From assembly GCF_022664435.1 (NCBI RefSeq), contig NZ_JAKREU010000001.1, positions 1 through 64,000 on the forward strand: a stretch of DNA of 64,000 nt, written 5' to 3'. Every line of letters starts with the position of its first letter. Position 1 is the first letter of the stretch. Position numbers and translations under genes: made by a program. The notes beneath the pieces are model-generated. The model was not told where the DNA came from and did no database searches. It saw nothing but the letters and a program-made list of their open reading frames with translations. This DNA is from Sphingomonas panni. Its GTDB lineage: Bacteria; Pseudomonadota; Alphaproteobacteria; Sphingomonadales; Sphingomonadaceae. Of this stretch, positions 27,029-35,456 are shown piece after piece.

Positions 27029-28024
27029 CTATCTCTTCCGAAACTTCGTCCACAAATGCCGCGCCAACATGACCGGCGGCATCCGGAGCCAATGCGAGCG
27101 GACGTAGAAGCCGAACTCGGTCCCCTTGTGGCTGAGCCGCCCCCAGCCGTCACGCGCCAGCAGGCGGCGGGCGAACAGCGCGTCGGACGCGACGGGATCG
27201 CCTCCGCCCGGCGTCCCGTAGATCCACCGGGCCAGTCGCAGCGCCCGCGCGACAGCTGCCAATAGATCGTGCAGCGCCGCCCGCTCGGTCAACGATGCGA
27301 CGAACCCGGCGTCGCGCTCAACAAATTCACGCACCAGCCGGTCGATGTCCCACAAATTGCGCAAACCGCCCTGCAGGTCGCCATCGGCGAACAGGTGCGC
27401 GGCGGCGTGGATCACCATGTCCTCCGGTGACAGCACCGACAGCCCGTTGCCCAGCGGCACGGCGTCCGCGATCAGCAGCGAGGCGTCGGGAGTCGGCCGT
27501 GCGGTGGGCGGCAGGATCGTGTGGTGGACGTCGATCATCCGGTCCCGCTCCCGGTGGATCAGCGGTGGCAGTTCGTGCATCCAGCGGCGGTAATAGGCGT
27601 CGTCATAGGGGTCGGGCTTCACCCATTCCCACCCGGCGGCCAGCAATGCCGCCTCCACCGCGTCGAGATGCTCGCGCGGCACGAGGATATCGAGGTCGCC
27701 GATCGCCCGCCCCCGTCCCGCGTCCAGCCCGGCCGCGACGAAGGCGGTGCCCTTCAACAGCACGACCGGTATGCCGAGCGGCGCGAGTACCCGGCGCGCC
27801 GCCTCCGCTTCCCACAACGCCGCCACCCGCCCCTGTTCGGCTGACGCGCGGGCGTCGGCCATGATGCGCGCGGCGGGAGTGCCCAGCCCTTCCAATCGCG
27901 TGGCCACGCTTCCGATCAGCTGTTCCGCCCGTGCCGCCGCGACCAGCGCATTCCACTGGTCGGGCGTCAGCGTTTCCGACCGCGCCGGATCGGACAGCAC
28001 GGCGGCGACCAGCGCGCCGCTCAT
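27029..28024 (-). CDS. Nucleotidyltransferase-family protein of the HPr-rel-A system
   Basis: A 331-residue protein resembling the PF14907 nucleotidyltransferase family, found with HprK-like kinases in modified-peptide clusters. The core has VVLLKGTAFVAAG, then the AIGDLDILV motif whose G-DLD supplies metal-binding aspartates, and a conserved IDVHHTILPP. The C-terminal half is helical and includes PEDMVIHAAAHLF. The target of nucleotidyl transfer is unknown. ATG at 28024 overlaps the kinase stop (ATGA). This is the last gene of a four-gene minus-strand operon; its 3' end converges on the CdiI-like gene. Confidence 0.83.
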   Translation of the reverse strand: MSGALVAAVLSDPARSETLTPDQWNALVAAARAEQLIGSVATRLEGLGTPAARIMADARASAEQGRVAALWEAEAARRVLAPLGIPVVLLKGTAFVAAGLDAGRGRAIGDLDILVPREHLDAVEAALLAAGWEWVKPDPYDDAYYRRWMHELPPLIHRERDRMIDVHHTILPPTARPTPDASLLIADAVPLGNGLSVLSPEDMVIHAAAHLFADGDLQGGLRNLWDIDRLVREFVERDAGFVASLTERAALHDLLAAVARALRLARWIYGTPGGGDPVASDALFARRLLARDGWGRLSHKGTEFGFYVRSHWLRMPPVMLARHLWTKFRKR

Positions 28025-28884
28025 GTCAACGCCCCCCACAACCGCTCGACCAGCGCCAGCGCGGTGTCGGTATCGGGATAGTCGATCGCCCGCACCGGCA
28101 TCCGTCCGACAAGGCCGGTCAACGCATCGAACCCGCGCTCGCCCATCGCCACGTAATTCGTCGATGCCTGGGTCAGCCGCACGAACGTCTCGGCCGGCTC
28201 GACCACACGCACGTCGCTTTCCTGCCCATAGGTCGGGAACAGCAGCAGCGCAGGCATCGCCGGCCGGTCCATCGCGGTAATCGCGGCGGCGTCGGGGACC
28301 AGATGGCGGATGTCGCCCTTGGGCGTACCCGGCAGCAGCGGCCCGAACCGCCCGTCCGGCGCGGCGCGCTCCATCACCCCGACCGCTGCATTCTTCAGGC
28401 TGATGAGCCGGGGAAAGGCGTGGAGCAGCCCCGTGACCGGATCGAGCAGCGCGAATTCGTCGCCCATCAACCGCCAGCCGCGCGTCATCAGCAGCGCCGC
28501 CAGCGTCGACTTGCCCGCGCCCGACTCCCCCGTCATCAACAGCGCCCGCCCGTCGCGCTCTACCGCAGAGGCGTGGAGCAGCAGATAGCGACGCTGCGCC
28601 AGCGCCATCTGCAAATTCATCCCCATTTCCGCCGCCAGCAATCCCTGCGCCAGCGGCAATGGCGCGGCGTCGGGAATGGTGAAGTCGCCGCCGATCATGA
28701 CCGATGGGCGTACGAACCGCCGCCACGGTCGCGCGGCGAACAGGCGGACGTTGAAATCGACGATGCCGTCGTCGGGCCGGGGATAGTCGCGATACAGGTC
28801 GCGCAACTGATCGATGGGAGCGCGCCATTCGCTGCCGATGCGGAACCCGACCGGCCCGATGCGCAGGGTCGTGGCGTGCCTCAC
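28021..28884 (-). CDS. HprK-related kinase A
   Basis: A 287-residue P-loop kinase related to the C-terminal domain of HPr kinase/phosphorylase. The Walker A motif GESGAGKST is at 119-127, preceded by LHASAVERDG and followed by WRLMGDEFALLD, the region corresponding to the acidic HprK active site. An unrelated N-terminal domain of about 95 residues replaces the HprK N-domain. No HPr or PTS gene is near. Relatives in lasso-peptide clusters phosphorylate a precursor peptide, so a peptide or small protein is a likelier target than HPr; this is inference. GTG at 28884 overlaps the PqqD-like stop (GTGA) and ends in ATGA with the nucleotidyltransferase. Confidence 0.86.
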   Translation of the reverse strand: MRHATTLRIGPVGFRIGSEWRAPIDQLRDLYRDYPRPDDGIVDFNVRLFAARPWRRFVRPSVMIGGDFTIPDAAPLPLAQGLLAAEMGMNLQMALAQRRYLLLHASAVERDGRALLMTGESGAGKSTLAALLMTRGWRLMGDEFALLDPVTGLLHAFPRLISLKNAAVGVMERAAPDGRFGPLLPGTPKGDIRHLVPDAAAITAMDRPAMPALLLFPTYGQESDVRVVEPAETFVRLTQASTNYVAMGERGFDALTGLVGRMPVRAIDYPDTDTALALVERLWGALT

Positions 28885-29165
28885 GCCGGTTCGTCCAGGC
28901 GCTCGACCAGCCCGGTTTCGACCAGTTCGTCGAGCCGCGCGGTCAGCGCCGTCGCATCGCCGTCGGGCAGGTCGAACCGCTCGGCGAGCGCCGCCAGCAG
29001 TTCCGCAGGCGTCATCGCGCGGTCGGCAAGCAGGTCGAGGATTTCGGGCACCGGCGGCGCGACGACATGGGTCTGGCCGGACGCGCGATGATAGACGGCG
29101 CTCAGCCGGTCGAGGGCAACGATCCGGAGAGCGGCCGGCGGCGGCGCGCGATAGCGTGCCGGCAC
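28881..29165 (-). CDS. PqqD-like peptide chaperone of the HPr-rel-A system
   Basis: A 94-residue small winged-helix protein of PqqD fold. YHRASGQTHVVAPPVPEIL is the strand-turn region seen in PqqD-type proteins, followed by MTPAELLAALAERFD and a C-terminal helix LDELVETGLVERLDEP. PqqD domains recognise leader peptides for modifying enzymes. The start is a GTG at 29165, seven bases after the stop of the upstream Tat-signal gene; the longer frame would overlap that gene in a frame with no homology. Its stop is overlapped by the kinase GTG. Order substrate-chaperone-kinase-nucleotidyltransferase is suggestive of a modification pathway. Confidence 0.8.
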   Translation of the reverse strand: MPARYRAPPPAALRIVALDRLSAVYHRASGQTHVVAPPVPEILDLLADRAMTPAELLAALAERFDLPDGDATALTARLDELVETGLVERLDEPA

Positions 29166-29172
29166 GGGAACG

Positions 29173-29568
29173 TCAGCCGCGCGGCATCTGGAGCGAGGCG
29201 AAGCAGGTGAAGCCGCTGGTCCCGTTCTGCAACCGCTGCACATATTTCAGATAGGCGCGGGTGGTGTCGCCATCGGCACCGGGCAAATTCCGCCCCTTCA
29301 TCGCCGCCTTGATCTGCTCGCCGGTGAACGGGCGGTTGGCCCCCGGAAAGGCACCCGGCGTCCCGGGAGCGACGGTCTGTCCGTCAGCGGCGATCATCTG
29401 ACCGGCGCGGGCACGGTCGGGGATCGGGATTTCGCAGGTCATGATCGACGCCTGGGTCTGCGCCAGTGCGGGGCGGATCGACACCACCGCCGACGCGCTT
29501 GCCGCGCCGATCAGCAGCGTGCGCCGCGCGAGCGTGCCATCGGTCGGGGGGGTGGGCGTGTCGGTCAT
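29173..29568 (-). CDS. Small Tat-signal protein, first gene of the HPr-rel-A operon
   Basis: A 131-residue protein of unknown family. The N-terminus has a Ser/Thr/Pro-rich lead, then ARRTLLIGAASASAVVSIRP ending ALA, a twin-arginine-type signal with a cleavage site before QTQAS. The mature part of about 95 residues has two cysteines (MTCEIP and FTCFASL), a Gly/Pro-rich middle and an amphipathic AYLKYVQRLQN near the end. It is translated from the ATG at 29568 and ends eight bases before the PqqD-like start. Being the leading gene of that operon and exported, it is the natural candidate for the protein acted on by the kinase and nucleotidyltransferase. I do not recognise homologues. Confidence 0.72.
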   Translation of the reverse strand: MTDTPTPPTDGTLARRTLLIGAASASAVVSIRPALAQTQASIMTCEIPIPDRARAGQMIAADGQTVAPGTPGAFPGANRPFTGEQIKAAMKGRNLPGADGDTTRAYLKYVQRLQNGTSGFTCFASLQMPRG

Positions 29569-29634
29569 GCCGCCATCTTCCCCAATGCACCGGTTTTCGC
29601 AACGACAAAGAGGGTTAAGCCTGTCCGGGGGCGG

Positions 29635-29646
29635 GGCAACGTTGCC
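29635..29646. promoter_or_regulatory. Perfect 12-bp palindrome between HPr-rel-A operon and phoR
   Basis: GGCAACGTTGCC is a perfect palindrome with an AACGTT core, located in the 118-base gap between the divergent Tat-signal gene and phoR. It could be an operator for either direction. No matching regulator is adjacent. It is short enough that chance cannot be excluded. Confidence 0.3.
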
Positions 29647-29686
29647 GGCACTGGCCTTGGGCGTCACTTCCGCCTAATCGGGGCCG

Positions 29687-30889
29687 ATGGACGAATTCGG
29701 CCCCCGCCTGCCCCTCGCCCTCGTCATCGCGGTCGGTGTCGCCCTGTTGGCGCTGCTGCTGGGTGCCGGGATCAATGCCAGCGCGGTGGTGCTGGTCGGT
29801 GCCGTCGCCGCGGTGCTGGTCGCCGGGCTGCATCCCCCCGAACGCGGCAGCGGCGAATCGCCCGATACCGCGCGCCAGCATGTCGCCGGCGCGACGCAGG
29901 CGGCGATCGATGCGGTCGACGAACCGATCCTGGTGATCGTCGCGGGCCATGTCGAGGCGGCGAACCCCGCCGCGCTCGCGCTGCTCGGCCAGCATATCGT
30001 CGGCGGCGACGTCCGCCTCGCCATCCGCCACCCGGCCGCCGCCGAACGGCTGTTCGGCACGCGCGACGATCGCGAGCCGGTTGGGCTGGTCGGCCTTGGC
30101 GCACGGGACCAGAGCTGGGAGATGCGGGTCCGCCCCCTGTCGGACGACCGCCGGCTGGTCCATCTGGTCGACCGCACCGGCAACCGCGCGACCGAAAAGA
30201 TGCGGGTCGATTTCGTCGCGAACGCCAGCCACGAACTGCGCACGCCGCTCGCCTCGCTGCTGGGCTTCATCGAAACGCTGCGCGACGAGGCGGGCGAGGA
30301 CGCAGGCGTCCGCGAACGCTTCCTGAAGGTCATGAACGACGAAGCGCGGCGGATGCAGCGACTGATCGACGACCTGATCTCCTTGAGCCGGATCGAGGCG
30401 GAGAAATATCGCCCACCCGACCAGCGGGTCGACCTGTCGGCGATGGTGGCGGCGGTGCGCGACGAACTGGCCGCGACCAACCCGACGCGCGGGGCGGATA
30501 TCATGCTGTCGATCGCGCCTGGCGTCAGCGTGATCGGCGACCGGGCGCAGCTGTCGCAGTTGCTGCACAACGTCATGGGCAATGCGATGAAATATGGCCG
30601 CGCCGGCACGCCGGTCGAAATAAGCCTGACCCAGCGCGACACGATGGCCGCACTCGTCGTGCGCGACCATGGCGAAGGCGTGGCGATCGAGCATCTGCCG
30701 CGGCTGACCGAGCGATTTTATCGTGTCGATTCAGGGCGCAGCCGCGCGCTGGGCGGCACGGGCCTGGGCCTTGCCATCGTCAAGCATATCGTCGAACGGC
30801 ACCGTGGCCGGCTCGATATCGGCAGCGTGGTGGGCGATGGCACGACGGTTTCCGTCCTGCTGCCCCTCCACGGTGTCATAAAGCCGTAA
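29687..30889 (+). CDS. phoR: Phosphate regulon sensor histidine kinase
   Basis: Membrane sensor that phosphorylates PhoB when phosphate is limiting. The 400-residue protein has two hydrophobic stretches (about 8-48), a PAS-like region (about 65-150), the dimerisation/phosphoacceptor helix VANASHELRTPLASLLGF, and a C-terminal ATPase with N-box GNAMKYGRAG, G1 box VVRDHGEGVA and G2 box GGTGLGLAIVKH. Domain order and length fit alphaproteobacterial PhoR. It opens the Pho operon; its last codons overlap the PHO box that serves pstS. ATG at 29687 has a weak RBS. Confidence 0.92.
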   Translation: MDEFGPRLPLALVIAVGVALLALLLGAGINASAVVLVGAVAAVLVAGLHPPERGSGESPDTARQHVAGATQAAIDAVDEPILVIVAGHVEAANPAALALLGQHIVGGDVRLAIRHPAAAERLFGTRDDREPVGLVGLGARDQSWEMRVRPLSDDRRLVHLVDRTGNRATEKMRVDFVANASHELRTPLASLLGFIETLRDEAGEDAGVRERFLKVMNDEARRMQRLIDDLISLSRIEAEKYRPPDQRVDLSAMVAAVRDELAATNPTRGADIMLSIAPGVSVIGDRAQLSQLLHNVMGNAMKYGRAGTPVEISLTQRDTMAALVVRDHGEGVAIEHLPRLTERFYRVDSGRSRALGGTGLGLAIVKHIVERHRGRLDIGSVVGDGTTVSVLLPLHGVIKP

Positions 30890-30901
30890 CGCCATGGTAA
30901 C
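30874..30901 (+). promoter_or_regulatory. PHO box upstream of pstS: three hexamers at 11-bp spacing
   Basis: TGTCAT (30874-30879), CGTAAC (30885-30890) and GGTAAC (30896-30901) are spaced exactly 11 bases apart, the helical repeat of PhoB half-sites. The block covers the 3' end of phoR and runs to 56 bases before the chosen pstS start. This suggests that pstSCAB-phoU-phoB has a phosphate-controlled promoter of its own in addition to read-through from phoR. It also argues against the ATG at 30894 as pstS start. Confidence 0.7.
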
Positions 30902-30956
30902 ACAGGACGGCGGAGCGTCGCGAATGACCGTATACGCCGATGGAAACTGGAACCGC

Positions 30957-31988
30957 ATGACCCGCCGGATCGCGCCCGTCCTGGCCCTAGGCCTCGCGCT
31001 CACCGCCTGTGAGCCGCAGACGTCGCGCGACCATATCCGCGTCGTCGGCTCCTCGACCGTCTATCCCTTCACCACCGCCGTCGCCGAAATGCTGGTGAAC
31101 GCGAACCCCGATCTGCGCGCGCCACTGGTCGAATCGACCGGGACTGGCGCGGGTGCGGCGCTGTTCTGCGCCGGCGTCGGTCCGCAGCACCCGGATATCC
31201 TCGACGCGTCGCGCCGGCTGAAGAAGTCGGAATATGCGACCTGCGCCGCGCACGGGGTGAAGGATATCATGGAGGTGCAGGTCGGCGTCGACGGCGTGGC
31301 GCTGGCCGAATCGAACAATGGCCCGAAGCTGAAACTTTCCAAGCGCGACGTCTATATGGCGCTGTCGGCCAACCCGCTGGGCAAGCCCAACAAGGCGCGG
31401 ATGTGGAACGAGATCGACCCGGCGCTGCCCGCGATCCCGATCCAGTTCTTCGGCCCACCCGCCACCAGCGGCACCCGCGACGCGCTGGTCGAACTCATCA
31501 TGGTGCCGGCCTGCGAAGCGGCGGTGCCGGGGGTCAAGGCGCTGAAGGACAGCGACAAGGACCGGTACGAGGATATCTGCACCCGCATCCGCGAGGACGC
31601 GGCCTATGTCGACAAGGGCGAGAACGACAATCTGATCGTGCAGAACCTGTCGACCAACCCCAACGCCGTCGGCATCTTCGGCTATTCCTATCTCGAGGAA
31701 AACAAGTCGCGGCTGCACGGCGTGCCGATCGACGGGATCGTCCCGAGCTATGACAGCATCGCCGATGGCAGCTATCCCGGGGCGCGACCGCTGTTCATCT
31801 ATGTCAAGAAAGCGCATATCAAGCCGGTGCCGGGCATGAACGACTTCCTCGCCGCCTATGCCCGGTCGTGGGACCCGAACGGTCCGCTGACCCGGAGGGG
31901 CATGATCGCCGCTCCCGCCGCCGTCCGCGCCGAATCGGCCGCAGAGATCGCGAACCAGACCCCGATGAACCCGGCAGGGCTGCACTGA
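30957..31988 (+). CDS. pstS: Phosphate-binding lipoprotein
   Basis: Periplasmic phosphate receptor of the Pst transporter. The 343-residue product has a lipoprotein signal ending LALTAC, with lipidated C18, and phosphate-site segments VVGSSTVYPFTTAVAEM, STGTGAGAALFCAGVG and PPATSGTRDALVEL. The ATG at 30957 is chosen because the signal peptide begins there (MTRRIAPVLALG) and GGAAACTGGAA precedes it; in-frame ATGs at 30894 and 30924 add residues ahead of the signal, and the first lies inside the PHO box. Its stop overlaps the pstC start (TGATG). Confidence 0.92.
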   Translation: MTRRIAPVLALGLALTACEPQTSRDHIRVVGSSTVYPFTTAVAEMLVNANPDLRAPLVESTGTGAGAALFCAGVGPQHPDILDASRRLKKSEYATCAAHGVKDIMEVQVGVDGVALAESNNGPKLKLSKRDVYMALSANPLGKPNKARMWNEIDPALPAIPIQFFGPPATSGTRDALVELIMVPACEAAVPGVKALKDSDKDRYEDICTRIREDAAYVDKGENDNLIVQNLSTNPNAVGIFGYSYLEENKSRLHGVPIDGIVPSYDSIADGSYPGARPLFIYVKKAHIKPVPGMNDFLAAYARSWDPNGPLTRRGMIAAPAAVRAESAAEIANQTPMNPAGLH

Positions 31989-33370
31989 TGCACGGCTTCA
32001 CCCTGATCCTGCTGATGCTGGGGTTCGGCGCCATCGGCTGGATGGTGGCGCGGGCGCGTGCCGCCCGCTTCGCCAAGCCGGCGACCGCCGCCGACCGGCC
32101 GAATTCGCTGCCCAGCCAGCATGGCTGGCACATGGCGATCTGGATCGCGGCCCCTGCCCTGCTCTTCCTCAGCATCTGGAGCGCGGTGTCGCCCGCGTTG
32201 GTCCGCGACGCGGTGCTGCAGGCACCCGCCGCCGCCGGCCTTCCCGGCCCCGGCTTCGAACGCTCGGCGATCCTTGCCGAGGCGCGCGCGCTGGCGCTCG
32301 GCAACGCCTATGGCGCGTTCAACCCGCAGGCGGAGGTGCTGGCCCCGACCTATGCCGCCGCGCAAAGCCGCTACGACTGGATCGGCACCGCGCTGGCGAT
32401 CCTGCTCGCCTTTGCCGGCGGGGCGTTCGCCTTCACCCGCATCCGCCCCGACTATCGCGCGCGGACGCAGGTCGAACGCGCGGTGATGCTGGCGCTGCTG
32501 GTCGCGTCACTGATCGCGATCCTGACCACGCTCGGCATCTTCCTGTCGCTGGTGATCGAAAGCTGGCGCTTCTTCCGCATCGTGCCGGTCACCGACTTCC
32601 TGTTCGGCACCAACTGGAGCCCGCAGGTCATCCGCTCGACCGATCCGGGCGCGACTTTGGGCGCGGTGCCTTTGTTCTGGGGCACCTTCTTCATCGGTGC
32701 GGTCATCGCGATGATCGTCGCCATCCCGTTCGGGCTGATGAGCGCGATCTATCTGACGCAATACGCCAGGCCCACCGTACGCAAGTGGATGAAGCCGATC
32801 CTCGAGATCCTCGCCGGCGTGCCGACCGTGGTCTATGGCTATTTCGCCGCGCTGACCGTGGGTCCCGCGATCCGCGACCTTGCCGTCATGCTGGGGATGC
32901 CGTTCGCCAGTTCGGAAAGCGCGCTCGCCGCCGGCCTCGTGATGGGGGTGATGATCATTCCCTTCGTCTCCTCGATGGCCGATGATTCGATCGCGGCGGT
33001 GCCGCAGTCGATGCGCGACGGCAGCCTGGCGATGGGTGCCACTACCAGCGAGACGATCGGCAAGGTGCTGCTCCCCGCCGCGCTCCCCGGCGTCGTCGCC
33101 GGCGTGCTGCTCGCCGTCAGTCGCGCGATCGGCGAGACGATGATCGTCGTCATGGCGGCATCGGGTGCCGCCTCGATCACGCTCAACCCGTTCGAAAGCG
33201 CGACAACGGTCACCAAGCAGATCGTCGATCTGCTGACCGGCGAGGCGGAGTTCGACAGCCCGAAGACGCTCGCCGCCTTCGCGCTCGGCCTCACGCTGTT
33301 CGCGATCACCTTCCTTCTCAACGTCGTCGCGCTGCGCGTCGTGAAACGCTACCGGGAAGCCTATGAATAG
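31988..33370 (+). CDS. pstC: Phosphate ABC transporter permease
   Basis: Inner-membrane subunit of the Pst importer. The 460-residue protein is longer than E. coli PstC (319) because of an N-terminal extension with three extra membrane segments (about 1-20, 50-70 and 130-155). The permease core has FLFGTNWSP, the GTFFIGAVIAMIVAIPFGLMSAIYL segment and the EAA-type loop with GATTSETIGKVLLPAALPGVVAG. The extended form is usual in alphaproteobacteria. It overlaps pstS by one base and pstA by eight. Confidence 0.93.
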   Translation: MHGFTLILLMLGFGAIGWMVARARAARFAKPATAADRPNSLPSQHGWHMAIWIAAPALLFLSIWSAVSPALVRDAVLQAPAAAGLPGPGFERSAILAEARALALGNAYGAFNPQAEVLAPTYAAAQSRYDWIGTALAILLAFAGGAFAFTRIRPDYRARTQVERAVMLALLVASLIAILTTLGIFLSLVIESWRFFRIVPVTDFLFGTNWSPQVIRSTDPGATLGAVPLFWGTFFIGAVIAMIVAIPFGLMSAIYLTQYARPTVRKWMKPILEILAGVPTVVYGYFAALTVGPAIRDLAVMLGMPFASSESALAAGLVMGVMIIPFVSSMADDSIAAVPQSMRDGSLAMGATTSETIGKVLLPAALPGVVAGVLLAVSRAIGETMIVVMAASGAASITLNPFESATTVTKQIVDLLTGEAEFDSPKTLAAFALGLTLFAITFLLNVVALRVVKRYREAYE

Positions 33371-34664
33371 TCCCAGCCTCGTGGCCGGATCGCCCGCCGT
33401 CGAGCGGGCCGCCGCGCCGGAACGCGTGCCGACCGACTGGAAGACCGGGGCGATGCAGAAGCGCATCCGCCGCCGCTATGCCGCCGAGCGTCGCTTCCGC
33501 CTGTTCGGCCTTGCCGCCGTCGTGCTGTCGGGCGGGTTCCTCGCCTTCCTGCTCGTCACGATGTTGATGAGCGGGATCGGCGGGTTCCAGCGGACGATGG
33601 TCACGCTGCCGATCGATTTCCCCGCCGCCGGGCTGGAGGTCGACCGTGCGCAACTCAAAACGCGCGGTGCCGACCTCGCGCTGGCAGGCGCGGGCTTGGA
33701 GAACACGGTCAACGGCGCGGCTGCGGCAGCGTTCGGCGAGGAAAACCGCGTGATCTCCGACAGCGCGTGGCTGACGGTGCGCAACGCGATCAAGGACGAC
33801 CCGTCGATCCTGTCGCGCAAGGTCAGCATCCCCGTTCCCGCCGCGCCGGGGATCGAGGAAGCAAGCAAGGCCGATGGCGACCCCGCGGACGAAGCGCTGG
33901 TCGCGAAGCTCGAACGGGCCGGTGCGATCTCGACCGGGTTCAACACCGACTTCTTCCAGTCGGCCGATTCGACCGATCCTACGGCGGTCGGCATCTGGGG
34001 CGCGCTGAAAGGCTCGCTGATGACGATGCTCGTCACGCTGCTGATCGCCTTCCCGGTCGGCACGCTGTCGGCGCTGTACCTTGAGGAATATGCCCCCCGG
34101 AACCGCTGGACCGATCTGATCGAGGTTTCGATCAACAATCTGGCGGCGGTACCCTCGATCATCTTCGGCCTGCTCGGCCTGGCGGTCTTCCTCGGCACGC
34201 TGAACCTGCCGCGCTCGGCACCGATCGTCGGCGGGCTGACGCTGGCCCTCATGATCATGCCCGTCATCGTCATCGCCGGGCGCAACGCGATCAAGGCGGT
34301 GCCGCCCTCGATCCGCGACGCAGCGCTCGGCATCGGCGCGTCGAAGGTGCAGGTGGTGTTCCATCACGTCCTGCCGCTTGCCCTGCCCGGCATCCTGACC
34401 GGCACGATTATCGGCATGGCCCGCGCGCTGGGCGAGACCGCGCCGCTGCTGATGATCGGGATGCGCGCCTTCATCAGCCAGCCGCCCCAGGGCTTCGCCG
34501 ATCCGGCGACCGTGCTACCGGTGCAGATCTTCCTGTGGTCCGATCAGGTCAGCCGCGGCTTCATCGAAAAGACCAGCGCCGCGATCCTCGTGCTGCTGGC
34601 GTTCCTCCTCGCGATGAACGCGCTCGCCATCTATCTCCGCAATCGCTTCGAGACCCGCTGGTAA
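33363..34664 (+). CDS. pstA: Phosphate ABC transporter permease
   Basis: Second Pst permease. At 433 residues it is longer than E. coli PstA (296), owing to an N-terminal cytoplasmic lead and a 120-residue periplasmic insert between the first and second membrane segments (about 75-200, with [20 protein letters not shown]). The core has [39 protein letters not shown], and the coupling loop [25 protein letters not shown]. The insert matches the DUF3333 type seen in rhizobial PstA. It overlaps pstC by eight bases and pstB by one (TAATG). Confidence 0.93.
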   Translation: MNSPSLVAGSPAVERAAAPERVPTDWKTGAMQKRIRRRYAAERRFRLFGLAAVVLSGGFLAFLLVTMLMSGIGGFQRTMVTLPIDFPAAGLEVDRAQLKTRGADLALAGAGLENTVNGAAAAAFGEENRVISDSAWLTVRNAIKDDPSILSRKVSIPVPAAPGIEEASKADGDPADEALVAKLERAGAISTGFNTDFFQSADSTDPTAVGIWGALKGSLMTMLVTLLIAFPVGTLSALYLEEYAPRNRWTDLIEVSINNLAAVPSIIFGLLGLAVFLGTLNLPRSAPIVGGLTLALMIMPVIVIAGRNAIKAVPPSIRDAALGIGASKVQVVFHHVLPLALPGILTGTIIGMARALGETAPLLMIGMRAFISQPPQGFADPATVLPVQIFLWSDQVSRGFIEKTSAAILVLLAFLLAMNALAIYLRNRFETRW

Positions 34665-35446
34665 TGACCGACACCCAACTCAACAACGCGACCCCGAAAC
34701 TGTCGGCGCGCGGCGTCGACGTGTTCTATGGCCAGAAGCAGGCGATCAAGGACGTGTCGATCGATATCGACATGGAACATGTGACGGCGTTCATCGGCCC
34801 GTCGGGCTGCGGCAAGTCGACCTTCCTGCGTACGATGAACCGGATGAACGATACCGTGTCGTCGGCGCGCGTCACCGGCGATATCCGGCTGGATGGCGAG
34901 GATATCTATTCCCCCGCGATGGACGTGGTGCAGCTGCGCGCGCGCGTCGGCATGGTGTTCCAGAAGCCGAACCCGTTCCCCAAGTCGATCTACGAGAACG
35001 TCGCCTATGGCCCGCGCATCCATGGGCTGGCGGCGTCCAAGGCCGACATGGACGGGATCGTCGAACGATCGCTGACCCGCGCGGGCCTGTGGAACGAGGT
35101 GAAGGACCGGCTGACCGACAGCGGCACCGCATTGTCGGGCGGGCAGCAGCAGCGGCTGTGCATCGCGCGCGCCATCGCGGTCGATCCCGAAGTGATCCTG
35201 ATGGACGAGCCCTGCTCGGCGCTCGACCCGATCGCGACCGCCAAGATCGAGGAACTGATCCACGAACTGCGCGGGCGCTACGCCATCGCGATCGTCACCC
35301 ACAATATGCAGCAGGCGGCGCGCGTATCGCAGCGCACCGCCTTCTTCCACCTCGGCACGTTGGTCGAATATGGCCGGACCTCGGACATCTTTACCAACCC
35401 CCGCCAGGAGCGCACAAAAGACTATATCACGGGCCGTTATGGCTGA
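34664..35446 (+). CDS. pstB: Phosphate ABC transporter ATP-binding protein
   Basis: ATPase that powers phosphate import. The 260-residue protein has Walker [11 protein letters not shown]-loop [20 protein letters not shown], signature [16 protein letters not shown], Walker B VILMDEP and the switch histidine in [12 protein letters not shown], and ends DYITGRYG as PstB proteins do. The ATG at 34664 shares its A with the pstA stop. phoU follows. Confidence 0.97.
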   Translation: MTDTQLNNATPKLSARGVDVFYGQKQAIKDVSIDIDMEHVTAFIGPSGCGKSTFLRTMNRMNDTVSSARVTGDIRLDGEDIYSPAMDVVQLRARVGMVFQKPNPFPKSIYENVAYGPRIHGLAASKADMDGIVERSLTRAGLWNEVKDRLTDSGTALSGGQQQRLCIARAIAVDPEVILMDEPCSALDPIATAKIEELIHELRGRYAIAIVTHNMQQAARVSQRTAFFHLGTLVEYGRTSDIFTNPRQERTKDYITGRYG

Positions 35447-35456
35447 GGGGAAAGAG

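Noticed and set aside
27029..29568. Lasso-peptide gene cluster
   Set aside because: The kinase and nucleotidyltransferase resemble lasso tailoring enzymes, but no asparagine synthetase-like cyclase, no transglutaminase-like protease and no short precursor are present.
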